Positions 24,590 through 37,065 of a stretch of DNA of 64,000 bases are shown here, piece after piece (position 1 is the stretch's first letter; the number at the start of each line of letters is the position of its first letter). The notes under the pieces were generated by a model. The model was not told the DNA's origin. It did not search any database and was given only the letters and a program-made list of their open reading frames with translations. A program made the translations under genes and the position numbers. This DNA is from Sequoia sempervirens (taxonomy: Eukaryota > Streptophyta > Pinopsida > Cupressales > Cupressaceae), in contig VDFB02275638.1 of NCBI GenBank assembly GCA_007258455.2, positions 248,001 to 312,000 of the forward strand, in the 5' to 3' direction.

Positions 24590-24688
24590 TTGCTTTAGGG
24601 GCTATGAAGGAGCTATGTTATAATAAGCTTATATGTAATATCCTTTTATTATCAATAAAATAAAACCTTTTACTGATCAAAAATAAAT
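24590..24688 (+). terminator. LINE 3' end and polyadenylation region
   Basis: TTATTATCAATAAAATAAAA holds an AATAAA signal (24655-24660), followed by CCTTTTACTGATCAAAAATAAA, where the element ends. Plant LINEs commonly end in short A-rich tails like this. The nested retroposon at 45.6 kb has a similar ending (AATATATAAATC... then CGTATCAAAAAAA). Confidence 0.6.
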
Positions 24689-24689
24689 G

Positions 24690-27120
24690 TATATATATAC
24701 ATACATACATGCATCTATATCAACTTTTATACAAAAATATTGGTTTAACCCTTTTTATGCAAAATCTTGATAACTATTCCAACTCTAAAACTTTGAGTAT
24801 ATCTTAATACAAAACTTCAGTTATGTGTTGATCTTATAGTAAACTAAAATCCTTTAACAAATCTCATATAACTTTCTTATGTTCACTTTTTATTTTGTAA
24901 GATAGTCTCCCATAGTCTTAAACTCATTCAACTAACTAAACCAAAATTTCTTTTGTTTTTAGGTAAAAACCAAGGTTTATAACTTTTGTTACATGTCATG
25001 TAAAAAAGTCTATGTGTATGTATCTTTATACTCATACACATACACATACACATACACATACAGGTAAACATACTCACATAATTCATGTCTAATTTATATA
25101 ATGGTACTCAATGTCTTATATGCACTTAGTTTGATAATTTTATCCTGTAGTAATCCCATTTATTGATAGATTAGGATATCATAAGAATAATAAAATAGAG
25201 TACATAAATATTTAGCATAGTTACAACAAAGCACAAGTAAATTCAAAATAGATATAACAGAGTATGAGTACTCAAGTGCACTATAAATAAGAGGTACTTA
25301 ATATGAAATATGTGTGACATATTTTGTACATTTAGTTGCACTATAGTGCTAATATAAATTATATATAACAAAGGGTTTATACTCAGACATATTGTAGCAA
25401 GCATAAACAATCACTACTTCACTTTATGGCGCTTAGACCAATATAGGGTAGCAAAATTTTAATTTATCATGTTGGTTGTTTATACTATATGAAATTTTCA
25501 TAAATATACTTCACAATATTGACTAATTAAAATAATTTTAAACAACAAGGTAAGAAGTTATTCGCTTTATCAATCGGCTTCAAAAATCAACATATTATAA
25601 TGTTGGTTGGAAATAAAGACACCTCCAAAAATATAACAATAATTACTCTTTCACTGTTATGGAAAATAAAAAGCAACCATGTCATTGGTATCTTAATTAG
25701 CAAATGAACTCTTTCGTGGTATTTTATGTACTTAAAAAATTTATGACTTGACATTTATTCCAATTGCCAAGATACTATATATATTTGTTTACACATATAC
25801 ATATATTCATTCAAAATGTGTATATATTCATTTTCAAACATAATGCAAGACTGGGAAAGAATAAACCTTGGAAGATATTAAATATGCACCTAAGAAAATG
25901 GTGTCATAGGTAATACTTATTAATAACTACAAAAAAGTTGATATAAGAGATTTCATAGAGCCTAGGTAATGGTTCATACAACATTACATACCATAGCAAA
26001 TTCAAAAGACAACTAATTTTTCCTTATGTTCCCTATTCTCTTTTGCAAGGAATCTTTAAACAACCCCATGCATGAAACATATTCTAACCAAATAAATAAG
26101 AAATAATTCCACACCAATGAATCAACCTCCTTCCCAAACTTTTCTTCCCTCCACACACCCTCTCCTTTTTTTTTTTGCTAGAATTGCAATCCTACCTTAA
26201 TAATGCTTGCATGGAATTAATTTTTCCTCTCTTTTTCTTCCATGCAAAAATGACACATGCCATTACTTCCCTCTTGTACTTCCACTTTAGTGTAGTTATG
26301 ACCACTCAAAAATTATAGTTGTTTTTGTCTCCTTTTTAGGCATTTATATGGAGTGATGATAAATCTAAATAAGCGTTGTGATAATTTTTCATGTAAGATA
26401 ATTTATTATTTAAATTTAATATTTTATGCATGCATTTTTATATTTACATATTATCATTTATACTACTTTTATAATATTGCAACTTAATCAAAAATAATCT
26501 TTCTTATTTTAAAAATAAACAACCTATACAAAAGAATGAAATCTCTTTCCCAACCATTCACCTACTCAACTGCCAACTAAAATAGAATAACCATGAAACA
26601 ACACAATCACACGTATAATTATGTAATAAGAATGGAACAAGAGTTGATCTTTAACCACAAGTATTGGTTAAGCTGGTTACAAAAAAGCTGATAAAGACAA
26701 AACATTGCATAAAACTGATACTTTTAACAATGACGAAACCTTACATGTGTGTGTGCGTATACCTAATTCTTGGTGGCATGGTATGGTTACTATATTAATG
26801 TACCACTCTATCTTTAATGATGCCCTCCTTCCTCTTCTAAGAGGGGGAAAATACTTCCATGCATGCACCTCATCATCACAAAGTAGTTAGCTTATATATT
26901 GTAATCATATCATAATTTGATTAATAAACAAAAATCACATTAATGATAAAAAAAATATTTCCCAATTCTTATATTATCACACTACATCTATAACTATTCC
27001 TACAATGAATCACAAATTTACATTTGAATGGCCAATGCAATGGAACTATAAATATTTACATTTTTAATCTATATTATCTAAACATCAAAATAAATACCAA
27101 AATATCTAAGTCATTAATGT
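24690..27120. other. Anonymous AT-rich sequence
   Basis: No gene or element boundary is supported. A (CATACA)n microsatellite lies at 25033-25062. Confidence 0.5.
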
Positions 27121-27122
27121 AT

Positions 27123-27545
27123 TTAAAAGTGGGGTGTGACATAGAAAGTGGTAAGAGCATTTGTTAAACCAAAAGGCATAACCTAGAACTTGAAGTGCCT
27201 AAAATGATATTTTAATGTTATCTTATGCACATCCTCGTCGTGCACCTGAATTTGGTGGTATCTCACTCTTAGATTAATCTTTAAAAAATAAATTGCTCTT
27301 TTCAATCCATGTAAAATCTCATTGAACTTGGGAATTAGATATATGCTCTTGATGGTCTTTTTGTTCAATTCTCTGTAGTTTATACACATCCTCATTGTAA
27401 TATATTTTTTCTTCATAAACATTATAGATCATGCAAAAGGACTATAACCAAGCATGTTATAATCCATCTATAATAATTCATTTATGAAATTTTTGATCAC
27501 TTCTTTGTACATCCCCAAATGGTAGTAAGGGGTGATTGTGATAGG
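27123..27545 (-). pseudogene. Ty3/gypsy reverse transcriptase fragment
   Basis: On the minus strand the order of motifs is that of gypsy RT: PYYHLGMYKEVIKNFINELL and SPFA, then MRMCINYRELNKKTIKSIYL, FLKINLRVRYHQIQV, and, past a stop at about 27183, VMPFGLTNALTTF. The frame stays readable, but stops interrupt it. The copy breaks off before the catalytic YxDD box, so RNase H and integrase are missing. Confidence 0.85.
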
Positions 27546-28039
27546 ATTGAAACCTAGTTCCAATATACGATGTGCTAGAATCATTTATTTAGTTGTAATA
27601 TTGGAGGCAAATCAATAAACACCACAACATAATTATCTAAAATATTTTAAATATCAATACATTGCTTACCGATGGATGAATTCATATGCATCATCAAACA
27701 AGTTGCTACCCAATCAGTTAATCCCTTGTATAAGGCCCTTCTCATGCTTTTAGTTGTAATCAATCATGGTGATTTATCATAAATATTTTAGGCACCACAT
27801 CTTTTCCTTCAAATTTGAAATTTAGTTCCATGGATTGATGATTCTATGGTATTTGTCTAAGGTAATGAAACCATTACACACTTAAGACAGTGCTAGTTTC
27901 CCCTAATCCCAAAATGTAAAAATCATCACATACATTACGATCACTAGTGGATAGTTTGAGTTGTTAAATTATCTTGGTTTATAGAATAGTGAATCTATCA
28001 AAAAATGACATTGAATATGACAAAAGACTTTAGTTTTCA

Positions 28040-28900
28040 ATCCTCTCTTAACCATCAAGCCTTCATTAATGAATTTTTAGGTAGCCCCACTATTAATAAC
28101 CACTGTGATCAATTTTCCAACTAACATTTCTTGAACTCTAAATGGATTGTATTAGGGTATTCTAGAAAGAGTTGTAAGTGTGTCACTACTTTTGCTTGAA
28201 TCTTCATCTTCTAAATTTTTTGCCCCATGCTCTTATGTGATTTGTTGTGATTCAAGTTCTTTAGATTATGCATCATCATTATATACCACTTTAATATAAT
28301 GGTCTTGACCCTTACTAATACATCTATAATATGGTTCTCATGGCTCCTAACAAGAGAAGCACAACTGCTTTCTCTTGGGTTCATTTCTAGTGTAATCATC
28401 TACCCTTTTTATTATAGATGGATGTAGTGTGACTTTCTCGGAATATGAATTGAATCATCCTTTCTATAAATATATTTTTTCTATCCAAAGGTGGGTGCCT
28501 TGGGTTTAGATAAAAAGTATTCTTTAACATAAATAACTCAAGTGTTAAAGCCTTCTTGACATCCTCTTAGAGTGAGGAGGTTTCAAAAACCTTAATAAGA
28601 CCCTGAAGGGGTTCAAATAAATATTCAATAAATATAAAAGTGATTCCTTTTTCAAATACATTAGGTAACATAACTACACCAGGCTAAAATTTGACAATAG
28701 ATGATTCTACTAATTTTTGTTGCTTGTTTCTTGTAAGCTCTCTAAAATACTCATCTTCATATATTTCATTCAAAATGATTCAAAATCCTTTGGTTGAGAT
28801 CCTTTAAGGTTTTCACAAGGCTATGCCCTTGTGTGACCAAACCATGGTGCCATCAATCATAAACAACAACCTCCAAATACAACATGGCGAATTGGATAAC
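28040..28900 (-). pseudogene. Ty3/gypsy protease and gag/nucleocapsid remnant
   Basis: At about 28080-28135 on the minus strand the retropepsin box is recognisable as TVVINSGAT followed, after a stop, by KFINEG. The catalytic Asp of DSGAT has become Asn. Further 5', around 28320-28370, CASLVRSHENHI looks like a degraded CCHC nucleocapsid knuckle. Frames before that are heavily interrupted gag-like sequence. With the RT at 27.1-27.5 kb this forms a gag-PR-RT remnant in the correct minus-strand order. Confidence 0.65.
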
Positions 28901-30905
28901 ATCTTCCTCTTCCATAAGGCTATATGTAAAGTAAGTATAATTTTGTAACCAAGCTCAAGCATATATAGGTTGTTGTTGCTGTCAAAGGTTGGGATATTTA
29001 ATTTTCTTAATTTTTGTTATAATCCTCTTTCCTCGTCATTTTATTTACTAGTAAGTGTCTTGCCACCATGAATACTTTTTTTGAGAATTTCCAAGTAAAT
29101 GACAAATGATACTATGGTTTTGAATGCTTCAATTTTTCCCTGATACCCTCAAAAAATTTTGTTAATATCCTCTACGAGATTGGTCTCGAGTTCTTTTTCT
29201 TCCTTCTCCTATTTCCGTAAAAACATAGGCTTAAAATTTTTTGGTACAAAGCTAGCTATGGATCATTTTTTTGCAAGTGTGCTCCCTTCTCTCTGCGATG
29301 CTTTTGTATGGTATAAATATCTCACCTTGATTTGAAATTGTAGCATTTGTGTTGCTATTCCTGTCATTCTCTCTTTTCCTTAATGAATTGCAATCGAGGT
29401 CTCATGGAAATATCCTCTTTTTCTTCATTTGTCAATTTCTTCTTTTCTCTTCCCCTTTTACCATTTCTTCCTCTTTTTCCAAATATTGTGTTGGGTCAAC
29501 TGTTGTTACAACTTCTAATATTTCCTTCTCAAATATCTTATTTATCTTTCATTAGGTAGCATCAACACTTTTGTTCACCATTTAGATTGACAAGATCAAA
29601 GTTTTGATAGTTCTATAATGAACCCAATTTTTTTTTATTAAAAAATATTTTTACCTTTTTTATGGCTAAGTTCCCATGAGAGTAAGGTGAGGGCATATTA
29701 TTATTTAGCACTTTTTGATCATTGGGCTCTTTTAAGGATGAGGTGAAGGCATATGGTTTATATACATATACACAATGTTAGAGTTGAATAAATATATTCA
29801 TTTACATCATAATATCATTAGATAAATAACATAAGTATGAATCAAATATGTTATTATGTTATGTTGTTGCTCCAAATACAAATGCTTTCTAGTAATTAAA
29901 ATAAATATTTCAACATAAATATAATATTTAAATAAGATTTCCCTTAAGAAATCAAATAAATTTCATTGTTTCATCTCCCTGTCTAAGGGTTTTCATCCTT
30001 CAATCCTCTAGGTGAGCATGAAGCTCAAACTATGACATAGAAAACTAAATAAATTAGTATATGTTTGAAAGGAAATCAAGTACCTTAATATATAACACTA
30101 ACATGACTCACATTTCTAATAATACTTCCCTCTCAAAGATAATAATTAAAATATTAATGTGATTCCTTTCCCAAAATAGTCTCCACTTTGTTATGAATAC
30201 CAACTTGTAACTTCTTATTCATGTCTTGTCATATAATTTGTCATGAAGAATAGACTAATTATCTAGGTGTCGTTTTGTCTATCAAACCATCAAATTGCAC
30301 ATTTGAACATATTTATTAATTAATTGGAAATCATAATACAACAATTTTTTTATTTTCAATTAATTAATAAATATAATCAAATGTACATTTTGGTTGGGTA
30401 GACATTGCCTCTAGGTGATACCACAATCTTTTCATAGAAACCCACACTCCATATCATTTTTTATTATTTTATTTATTATTACTAATCCATGACCTTTTTA
30501 TTAATTTTTACGCCCAAAGCATTCCCTATATGAAGTGAACGGCTTGCTTTTGAAAATCAATGGTTGAAAATTGTAGAGAAGGATGCAAGACATTGAAACG
30601 ATCTCAACCATCAGATTCTAAAATATTAAAAAATATAATATATAATTAAAAAAAACAAGTGCATTTTTATCCAGTCTTAACTTTAAATTAAGAAAAGATG
30701 GGATAAGATTTAAAAAAAAAAAATTAAACTTATATTTTTAGATAAATAACAAGTGCCACATAGTGGCTAGTACTTACCTTAATAGTATTGTAATTATTGT
30801 TTTTTAGATTTAATAAAAATCAAATGTAAGTTTTATTAATGTGAATAAAAATAAATGAGTTTTGTTAATTATAGTGTTTTAGTATTGTTAATTAGTTATT
30901 TTAAT
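28901..30905. other. Anonymous AT-rich sequence
   Basis: No domain or element end is supported. The first few hundred bases may be the 5' part of the gypsy remnant to the left. Confidence 0.45.
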
Positions 30906-30909
30906 GAGA

Positions 30910-31062
30910 TAACCCTAACCCTGACTCATACCCTAACTTTAATTATATCCCTAACCCTAACCCTAACCCTATCCCAAACTCTAACCCTAAAAATAAATTT
31001 TAAACCATTATCTTAATCCTAGACCTATCTCTAACCCTAACTATGATCGTAACACTACCCAT
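30910..31062 (+). repeat. Interstitial telomere-like repeats (CCCTAA)n, degenerate
   Basis: About 150 bp rich in AACCCTAA motifs. The clean core at 30949-30970 is 22 bp of the 6-base unit CCCTAA, and at least four more CCCTAA motifs flank it. The unit is 6 bases, not the 7-base CCCTAAA usual for plant telomeres. A short run (TTACCCTAACCCTAACTC) also occurs at 33254-33271. Confidence 0.8.
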
Positions 31063-31121
31063 AACTATAAACTTAATTTTTATCACTATATTTTAAATAA
31101 ATAACATATTTAATAAATGTT

Positions 31122-32816
31122 TTGATTATAAGGGAAAAACAGGTTTTGAAGGGACCCGAAACCCTTTACAACTTTAGGCACAAAATGCTGCTCAAAAGAT
31201 ACAACACTAGATAGTCAGCAACATCCAAGAACTGCAAAAGATACAAACAATTGCTAAAAAGATAAACAAAGAATACCAACAACCAAACAACAAAAATCAA
31301 CAGTGGAAGAAGCAAAGCTAAACCACCTATGTAGCCTTCTGACCACCATGAGAAAACTTTACAAGGGACTGAGAGGAATGATTATGCTTAGGAAGACCTC
31401 TCTTCCTTCTTTGTACAACCATCCAAGAAAGATCATCCTCTGAAGGATTAGAGAAAGGGGAATATGGAGGACAATCCACCAAAGGAAAAAAAGGAAGAGC
31501 ACCAGGAATGCCACGCCCACAACCGACAACAACAACAGGAGCCGTAGATAAACTAGCAGTCACAACACCATTAGCAAAATCATCGACAACAACCTCACCA
31601 GTCACAACAACAATTATAGACAAACCAACCGCATTAGTAGCAACTGTAGATGAACCAACAACTGCAGATGAACCAACAACGCCAACAACAACAATAGAAT
31701 CATAAGCCCCAACAACAACTGCAAAAGACCCAACAACAACAGCAAAAGGCAATTGAGAACCATTAGCAGAAGAGGTCGTGACTTTAGGGGCCAAGACATC
31801 ATCCCCAAAATCATCGTCCAAAGATTCACCCATAGTAAGATGCTCATAAAGAGCATCTTTCCACCAAGTAGCATAACTCCAATGAGATTTTTGATAGTTA
31901 GTAGCCAAATGACCTATAGAGAAGTATCTCCTACAATGGAAAGAAAGACCTTCATAATCAAGAATCTGAGACCATGGTCTAGCACCCACCATCAAAATGA
32001 CCTCTCTAGGTAAATTTTATGATGTATCAACGTCTACAAGAATGTAGGTGAAAGTAGGATGATCATATATAAGAGAAGACAAATCAACCATAATAAACCT
32101 ACCAATAGCATTTCCAATAGACTCAAAGCAAGAAAAATTCCAAAACTGAAGAGGTAGATTAGAAAGTTTGACCCAAGTAAGAACAACACTAATAGATTCA
32201 GAAAGAGGGTTGAAAGAAGGGAACCAAGGCCAGAGAGAAAGTGAGTGCTTTCCCCACAACCAAACACCCCCTTCCAAAACCTAAGCCCTATCCTCCTCAT
32301 ATTGGAAAGCAGCCACAAAAAAAACCCTAGCCAAAGGATAAACTTCAATCCTATCCTCAATAATAGGCCTCCAAGACTCCAAAACCCATTTGTGCAAATT
32401 TGGAAGGGAAGGCCATAAACCATTGAATCTACAAATAAGAGCAGATCAGGAAAAATAATCTTCTTTATCCAACACCTCCTATCCACAAATAATAGTAGGG
32501 GTAGAAGAAGAGCACCGTAAGGGTTTACCCTTAAAAGAGGGCAGAGAAGAAGAAGGGATTTTACCACTAGAACCAACCACCTTAGCAAAGGATTGAGAAG
32601 CAAGGCACAAAATAGGGACATTCGTGTGCAACGACCCAAACCCTAAAGGAGGAAAATCAGAAGCAACAAACCCACCTAGCAAAGGCCACCAATCGTTAGG
32701 AGACACAGTTGAAGACAGTGGCGAGCCATCTACAAACACCCACGAGCCAACAACACATGACCTAGCAGCGGCCAAAACTGATCCATCAGAAGCTGACTCC
32801 ACACCATAAGCCAAAT
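31122..32816 (-). mobile_element. ORF1-only LINE-like retroposon, copy 2, with 16-bp target duplication
   Basis: The element is bounded by the perfect 16-bp direct repeat ATATTTAATAAATGTT at 31106-31121 and 32817-32832. On the minus strand it starts inside the ORF1 N-terminal region (5'-truncated). It runs through DUF4283, the zinc-knuckle region and the basic C-terminus, and ends with the same 3' UTR end as copy 1 plus a short ...CCCTTATAATCAA tail. A long target duplication, 5' truncation and A-rich end are the marks of LINE-machinery insertion. There is no ORF2, so it must have moved in trans. Confidence 0.85.
31327..32814 (-). pseudogene. ORF1 (DUF4283 plus knuckle) of copy 2, broken
   Basis: One frame throughout, with stops at 32479, about 32281 and 32017. 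Motifs match copy 1: SSGKIPSSSLPSFKGKP, then VWLWGKHSLSLWPWFPSFNP, WVKLSNLPLQFW, PWSQILDYEG, and the C-terminal SWMVVQRRKRGLPKHN. The zinc knuckle has lost two ligands: the second and last Cys are Tyr (CRRYFSIGHLATNY). The middle is an Asn/Val/Gly-rich low-complexity linker. Like copy 1, nothing of ORF2 follows. Confidence 0.75.
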
Positions 32817-33000
32817 ATATTTAATAAATGTTATATTACAAATTATTATATATTAAATAAATTTTATAAATAAAATAAATATAATATATACTTAAAATGA
32901 TTATAGATGGTATGATTTTTTCAAAGTCCATGAATGATAGAGTAAACACTTCTAGATTAAACTATGTATGCTATTTTGAATTGACGTTTCAAACCACACT

Positions 33001-33510
33001 AAATGATTCATCGTAGGAAGAGGATAATGAAGAATATGATTGTAGAAATGACCTTAAGAAGAGTTAGGTGGTGGGAGAGGGTGGGGAGGGAGGAGATTGA
33101 AAAATGAATTAAAAGTGAAAATAGGTAAAAAAAAAATTGATGAAAACATAATATAAGAATGAATAATATACTAATATGATATAACACAAATAAATAGATT
33201 TAAAAAGTTTAAAGTTAAATGTCTCAAACAATGAATAAATAACTCTAATGACCTTACCCTAACCCTAACTCAATGATACATCATAGGAAGAGGATAATGA
33301 AGAATATGATTGTAGAAATGACCTTAAGAAGAGTTAAGTGGTGGGAGAGGGTAGGGAGGGAGGAGATCAAAAAATAAAGTAAAAATGAAAATAGGGAAAA
33401 AAATGATGAAGACATAACAAAAGAATGAATAATATAATAATATGATATAATACAAATAAATGGATCAAAAAAGGTTAAAGGTTAAATGTCTCAAACATTG
33501 AATAAATAAC
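33001..33510. repeat. Tandem duplication, 270-bp period
   Basis: 33001-33248 recurs from 33271 with few differences. Both copies contain GGAAGAGGATAATGAAGAAT, a GGGAGAGGGTRGGGAGGGAG block and AAATGTCTCAAACA. The first copy ends in TTACCCTAACCCTAA. The second ends at AATAAATAACT, where the 5' LTR begins. Confidence 0.85.
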
Positions 33511-35328
33511 TTTGATTTATTGATAGATAACTCTTTTAGTTATTTAAAACTACTTCTTACTGAAAAAATTGGTAAAATTTATTTGATTGTTTATAATCCT
33601 CTCTAGGGTTTAGTCATTAAGTGTATTTGTGTGTTTAAAGGTTGATTTGATGTTTTCATTTCAATGGGTCTACCCTTTCTGGGTTGCTTGGTTCTAGAGG
33701 TGATTTTATTCATCAGGTTTGTGCTAGATTAACAAACAATTTTGATGGTTCTATCTTGAATGGGAAATGAGGATTAAGTTGGATGTTTATACTTCTTTAT
33801 GGAGTGTGATCTTTTCTCCTTTGAATCATTTTTAGTTTGATGTACTTTGGTATTTAGCCTTGTGGGAACCTCTTGCATTGAGACTTCCCATTGAGGAAGA
33901 GTAGTTTGTTTAGTAGGCTTCAGTGGGCAATGGGAAAGCTATAAGTTGTCGAGTTTCATGATTTTGGCCCTTTTTCGATTCTTGTGGGTGTTACCTTGTG
34001 TTGTTATTGTGCCTTCATTGTGATTCTTCAGCGAGGTGGTTCATGCCTCACGTGTACTCTTATTTTGGGTGATTTTTAATGTTTGGTACACCCCTTGTTG
34101 TGATGAGCTCTAATTTGGAGCTATTGGGAGGGTGGCTCTTCATGGGGGTTGACACACAAAGGGGTAGCCTGGATAACCCATGTAAGAGTTGGTTAAACAA
34201 GTGAAAAACTAATAAAATAAACTTGCGAGTTTGGGTAGGAACACATTAATTAAAGATAAGTAAGATACCTCACCCACGCTGTTAGTGCTTTCGCAGACTA
34301 AGGGTGGGCTGAGAAGGCCATGGTCGGCAAGATCGCTACCTCGTCCTCATGAGGGGCTAGCGGTCCCACACATGTCACCCTATGGGGCCAACGCCTAGTG
34401 AGAGCCAGCCTAGATAACCATAGATGGGGGTTGGTGCCTATTGAGAGGCAGCCAGGATAACCCATGATAGGGTCGTGCGATGACACTCTCTCATAGTATC
34501 CCTTGCCATTATCTTTGTATGCCTCTGGAAGTAGTCATCTTGTGAGTAGTCGTGGATGTTGTGTTTGTCATGTTTTGGTTTCTTGTATGTGGTTGGGTCT
34601 CGTGGTCGTTCTTCTTGACTGTCTTGGATCATGGGTCTTTCTTGTTTGCTCCTAGCATGGGGGGTGGGCCTTCGGGTCCATGTGGTCGGGTGAAACGTGC
34701 TATGCACCCCGTTGGGTTCCCTGTCAATGTTCATGCAATGCAGTATTGTTCAAATATGGTGTGTTCCAAAGTTCACCATATATTCAATTGTATATTATTC
34801 ATTTATGTTATATTCATGTATTTGGTGTACTACTTCCCCATTGCATTAGGAAACATTGATGTATACTTATGGCATTGAACGATGTAATGTATTATATTAT
34901 ACTTAATGGTTCGTGATAGTTGTTATTTGATGCATCATATCTATGGAAATATGCTCCATTGGATTCACATGATGATATTGTGTTTAAGGTTATTGGGATT
35001 AAGTTAATCTTTCTTATGTAAACATTTACATATGTGGATGTATCTTATTGATGGATTATAATGGGTGTATGATTATTGTAAACATGTGTTATATTATGGT
35101 TTATCTTGTAAACTTGGAATTTGTTCGTTATTGTTATGATATGGGTTTAGGTTTCGTAATGTCGTCACGTGTACCCCAAAGGATGTAGGTTGTCAGTATA
35201 TCTATTTAATTACATTTCATGTATCATAACGTTAATGTGTATCTCATGTATGTTTATTTTTTTTTAAAAAAATTGTGTTGTAATTGTTGTCTTAGTTGTC
35301 TTTTGGGGTCGTACGACAAAGCATTACA
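33511..35328 (+). mobile_element. 5' LTR (3' part) of a gypsy-type element
   Basis: It matches 42374-44214 closely over about 1.8 kb. It ends ...AAAGCATTACA, and a primer-binding site follows two bases later. Internal features include three versions of a (T)GGATAACCCAT motif and a GGGGTGGGCC...GGGTTCCC region that is also present in the partner. The true LTR start (TGTAGTGCCCC, seen at 36952) is missing here, so this copy is 5'-truncated at the junction with the tandem duplication. Confidence 0.7.
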
Positions 35329-35331
35329 CCT

Positions 35332-35343
35332 TGGTATTAGAGC
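35332..35343 (+). promoter_or_regulatory. Primer-binding site (initiator tRNA-Met type)
   Basis: TGGTATTAGAGC differs by one base from TGGTATCAGAGC, the usual plant LTR-element site complementary to the 3' part of tRNA-iMet. It lies three bases after the LTR end, the expected position. Confidence 0.8.
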
Positions 35344-35448
35344 TAGGTTTACAAAAATTGTGTTCTCTAGGTTAGTGGAGCCCATTAGGTTAACCTTTGC
35401 ACATCACTCTTGAAACTTATATGATCTTCCCTTATGTTGTGCAGGAAC

Positions 35449-36938
35449 ATGCCTAGGGGTAGGGGTCATGGCCGTGGAAGAGGCCGAGGTGGTGGTCGTA
35501 GAGCCAACCACCAAAGTTCATCATTTTTTGAGTTCTCACGGGATGGAACATGAGGAACATTAGGGCCCATAGAACAACTCGGAAGGCGGAGGACAAAACC
35601 TTGAGTAGCCAAGGTTAGAGAGGGTGCAATTACGTTAGTCGCTAGAAGAGGTTTCCAATGAAAAAACCTTGGCTCATGCCCTTATCCGACTAAAGATAGA
35701 GAAGGGAAAGAAGGTTGTTGAATCTAAGCTCACTATTGGAACTAAAAATCCTTTTGCAATCCGTGACTGGATGTTGGGATGTAGGCCCCATGTTCTGATT
35801 TTGTCTAGCGAGGAAAAGTAGTGCCTGTGTGCACATCCTTCTTCTCGAAATATTGTAATTGATTCGGATGAGGACCCGAAAGAGTGTCCTCTAACTGATA
35901 GTGAATAACCCACTTAGTATGGGGCAATACTATAAATAAGGATATATATAATCCAAAATTATTATAAAACAAATCCTTCTTGTGTGTATAACTTGGAAAA
36001 CTTGTGTTTTCATGCTTTTGTAAAGGTGTAGATTATGATTTTGGGTCACGTATATTGTGTAATTTAGTGTTGTAAGATGTGTAAAACAGTAGTATGCTAG
36101 TAAATTTGGATGTTATGCTTACTCGTGTTACTCTTACTATTTTGATACTCTCTATGTTATATGTAGTTACTTGTTTAACTCTTCTGTTGGACTTGGATGA
36201 TAGTTTATTTGGTATGAGGGCTATGACACTGTTATTGATGAATATGCTATGATGACATTAGAGAATGATTATATGGATGGTTTATTTGATCTTGTCATTA
36301 GGTGGATTCATCATTGTACTTATTGAGCATCTGATTAATGTTGATATATGATGATGAAGTTGTGTGTTATGCTTATTTGGCTATGAACTGCATACGAACA
36401 TGTGACTTTACTTGTTATGCGTTGATTAATGATTCCCTTGTAATGTTGAGTATGATATAATTAGTGTTGTTGTTGATGGAATTATTGTACTTGATATTGT
36501 GTTTACTACTTAGAGTTTGGGTGAGAGGACGGTGTAGCATCACTTGTTCGTGAGCGCCCTGCTACACCGCGATTCCTTTTCACGGTGTGTTTGCTTTTGA
36601 TATATATATGCTCTCAACAGTGTATTTTGATGTAGTTTTGTAGGTACCTGGCACCGACTCCACCTATCTTGTCGGGTCTGAGTGTGCCTTACAATCCCAA
36701 CGAGTATGAAGTTGAAAATGGAGTTGACAAGAAAGTCCTACAACCTAGTCTGTCACCCCGTCTTTATGTTGATGATGTCGTCTGTTGAAACCCCATTCCC
36801 GTTTTGGTATCATTCTTCTTTTTGAGTCGTTTAATTTTATTTGCTTAATCAATGTTGTTATGATTATGGATACAATCATTAGTTTAATGTATTATTGTGC
36901 TTATGCTTGTGATCGACTTCCAGGAGTAAATCAATGCT
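35449..36938 (+). pseudogene. Gag start and non-coding interior of a pol-less element
   Basis: A gag-like N-terminus starts at ATG 35449: MPRGRGHGRGRGRGGG, then SSSFFEFSRDGT and a stop. Beyond it no protease, RT, RNase H or integrase motif was found. The interior is only about 1.6 kb, so the element is non-autonomous. A perfect 10-bp inverted repeat (CGGTGTAGCA / TGCTACACCG) lies at 36530-36569. Confidence 0.55.
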
Positions 36939-36948
36939 AAGGGGGGGA
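36939..36948 (+). promoter_or_regulatory. Polypurine tract
   Basis: AAGGGGGGGA just before the 3' LTR start (TGTAGTGCCCC at 36952). This is where plus-strand DNA synthesis is primed in LTR retrotransposons. Confidence 0.7.
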
Positions 36949-37065
36949 TGATGTAGTGCCCCTCTATTTCAGTTGTCTTTGAAGTTCGAGTAAGTTTGTT
37001 TATTGGGAACTTAATAGTTTATATGCTTTTGTTTAAATCAATAAATTAAATTAAAATTGATTTAC

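Larger units (their letters stand above)
17036..24688 (+). mobile_element. LINE-1 class retrotransposon with RNase H, decayed
   Basis: A nearly complete plant LINE: ORF1 (17040-18969), ORF2 (18966-23236), and a long 3' region ending TTTATTATCAATAAAATAAAA...TACTGATCAAAAATAAA, a typical A-rich LINE tail. ORF1 and ORF2 overlap by four bases (ATGA at 18966). Several in-frame stops and one frameshift make it inactive. The 1.45 kb between RNase H and the tail carries an additional protein-like region (see 23524-24085). No convincing target duplication was found; the 5' flank is the AT array, where one would be hard to see. Confidence 0.85.
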
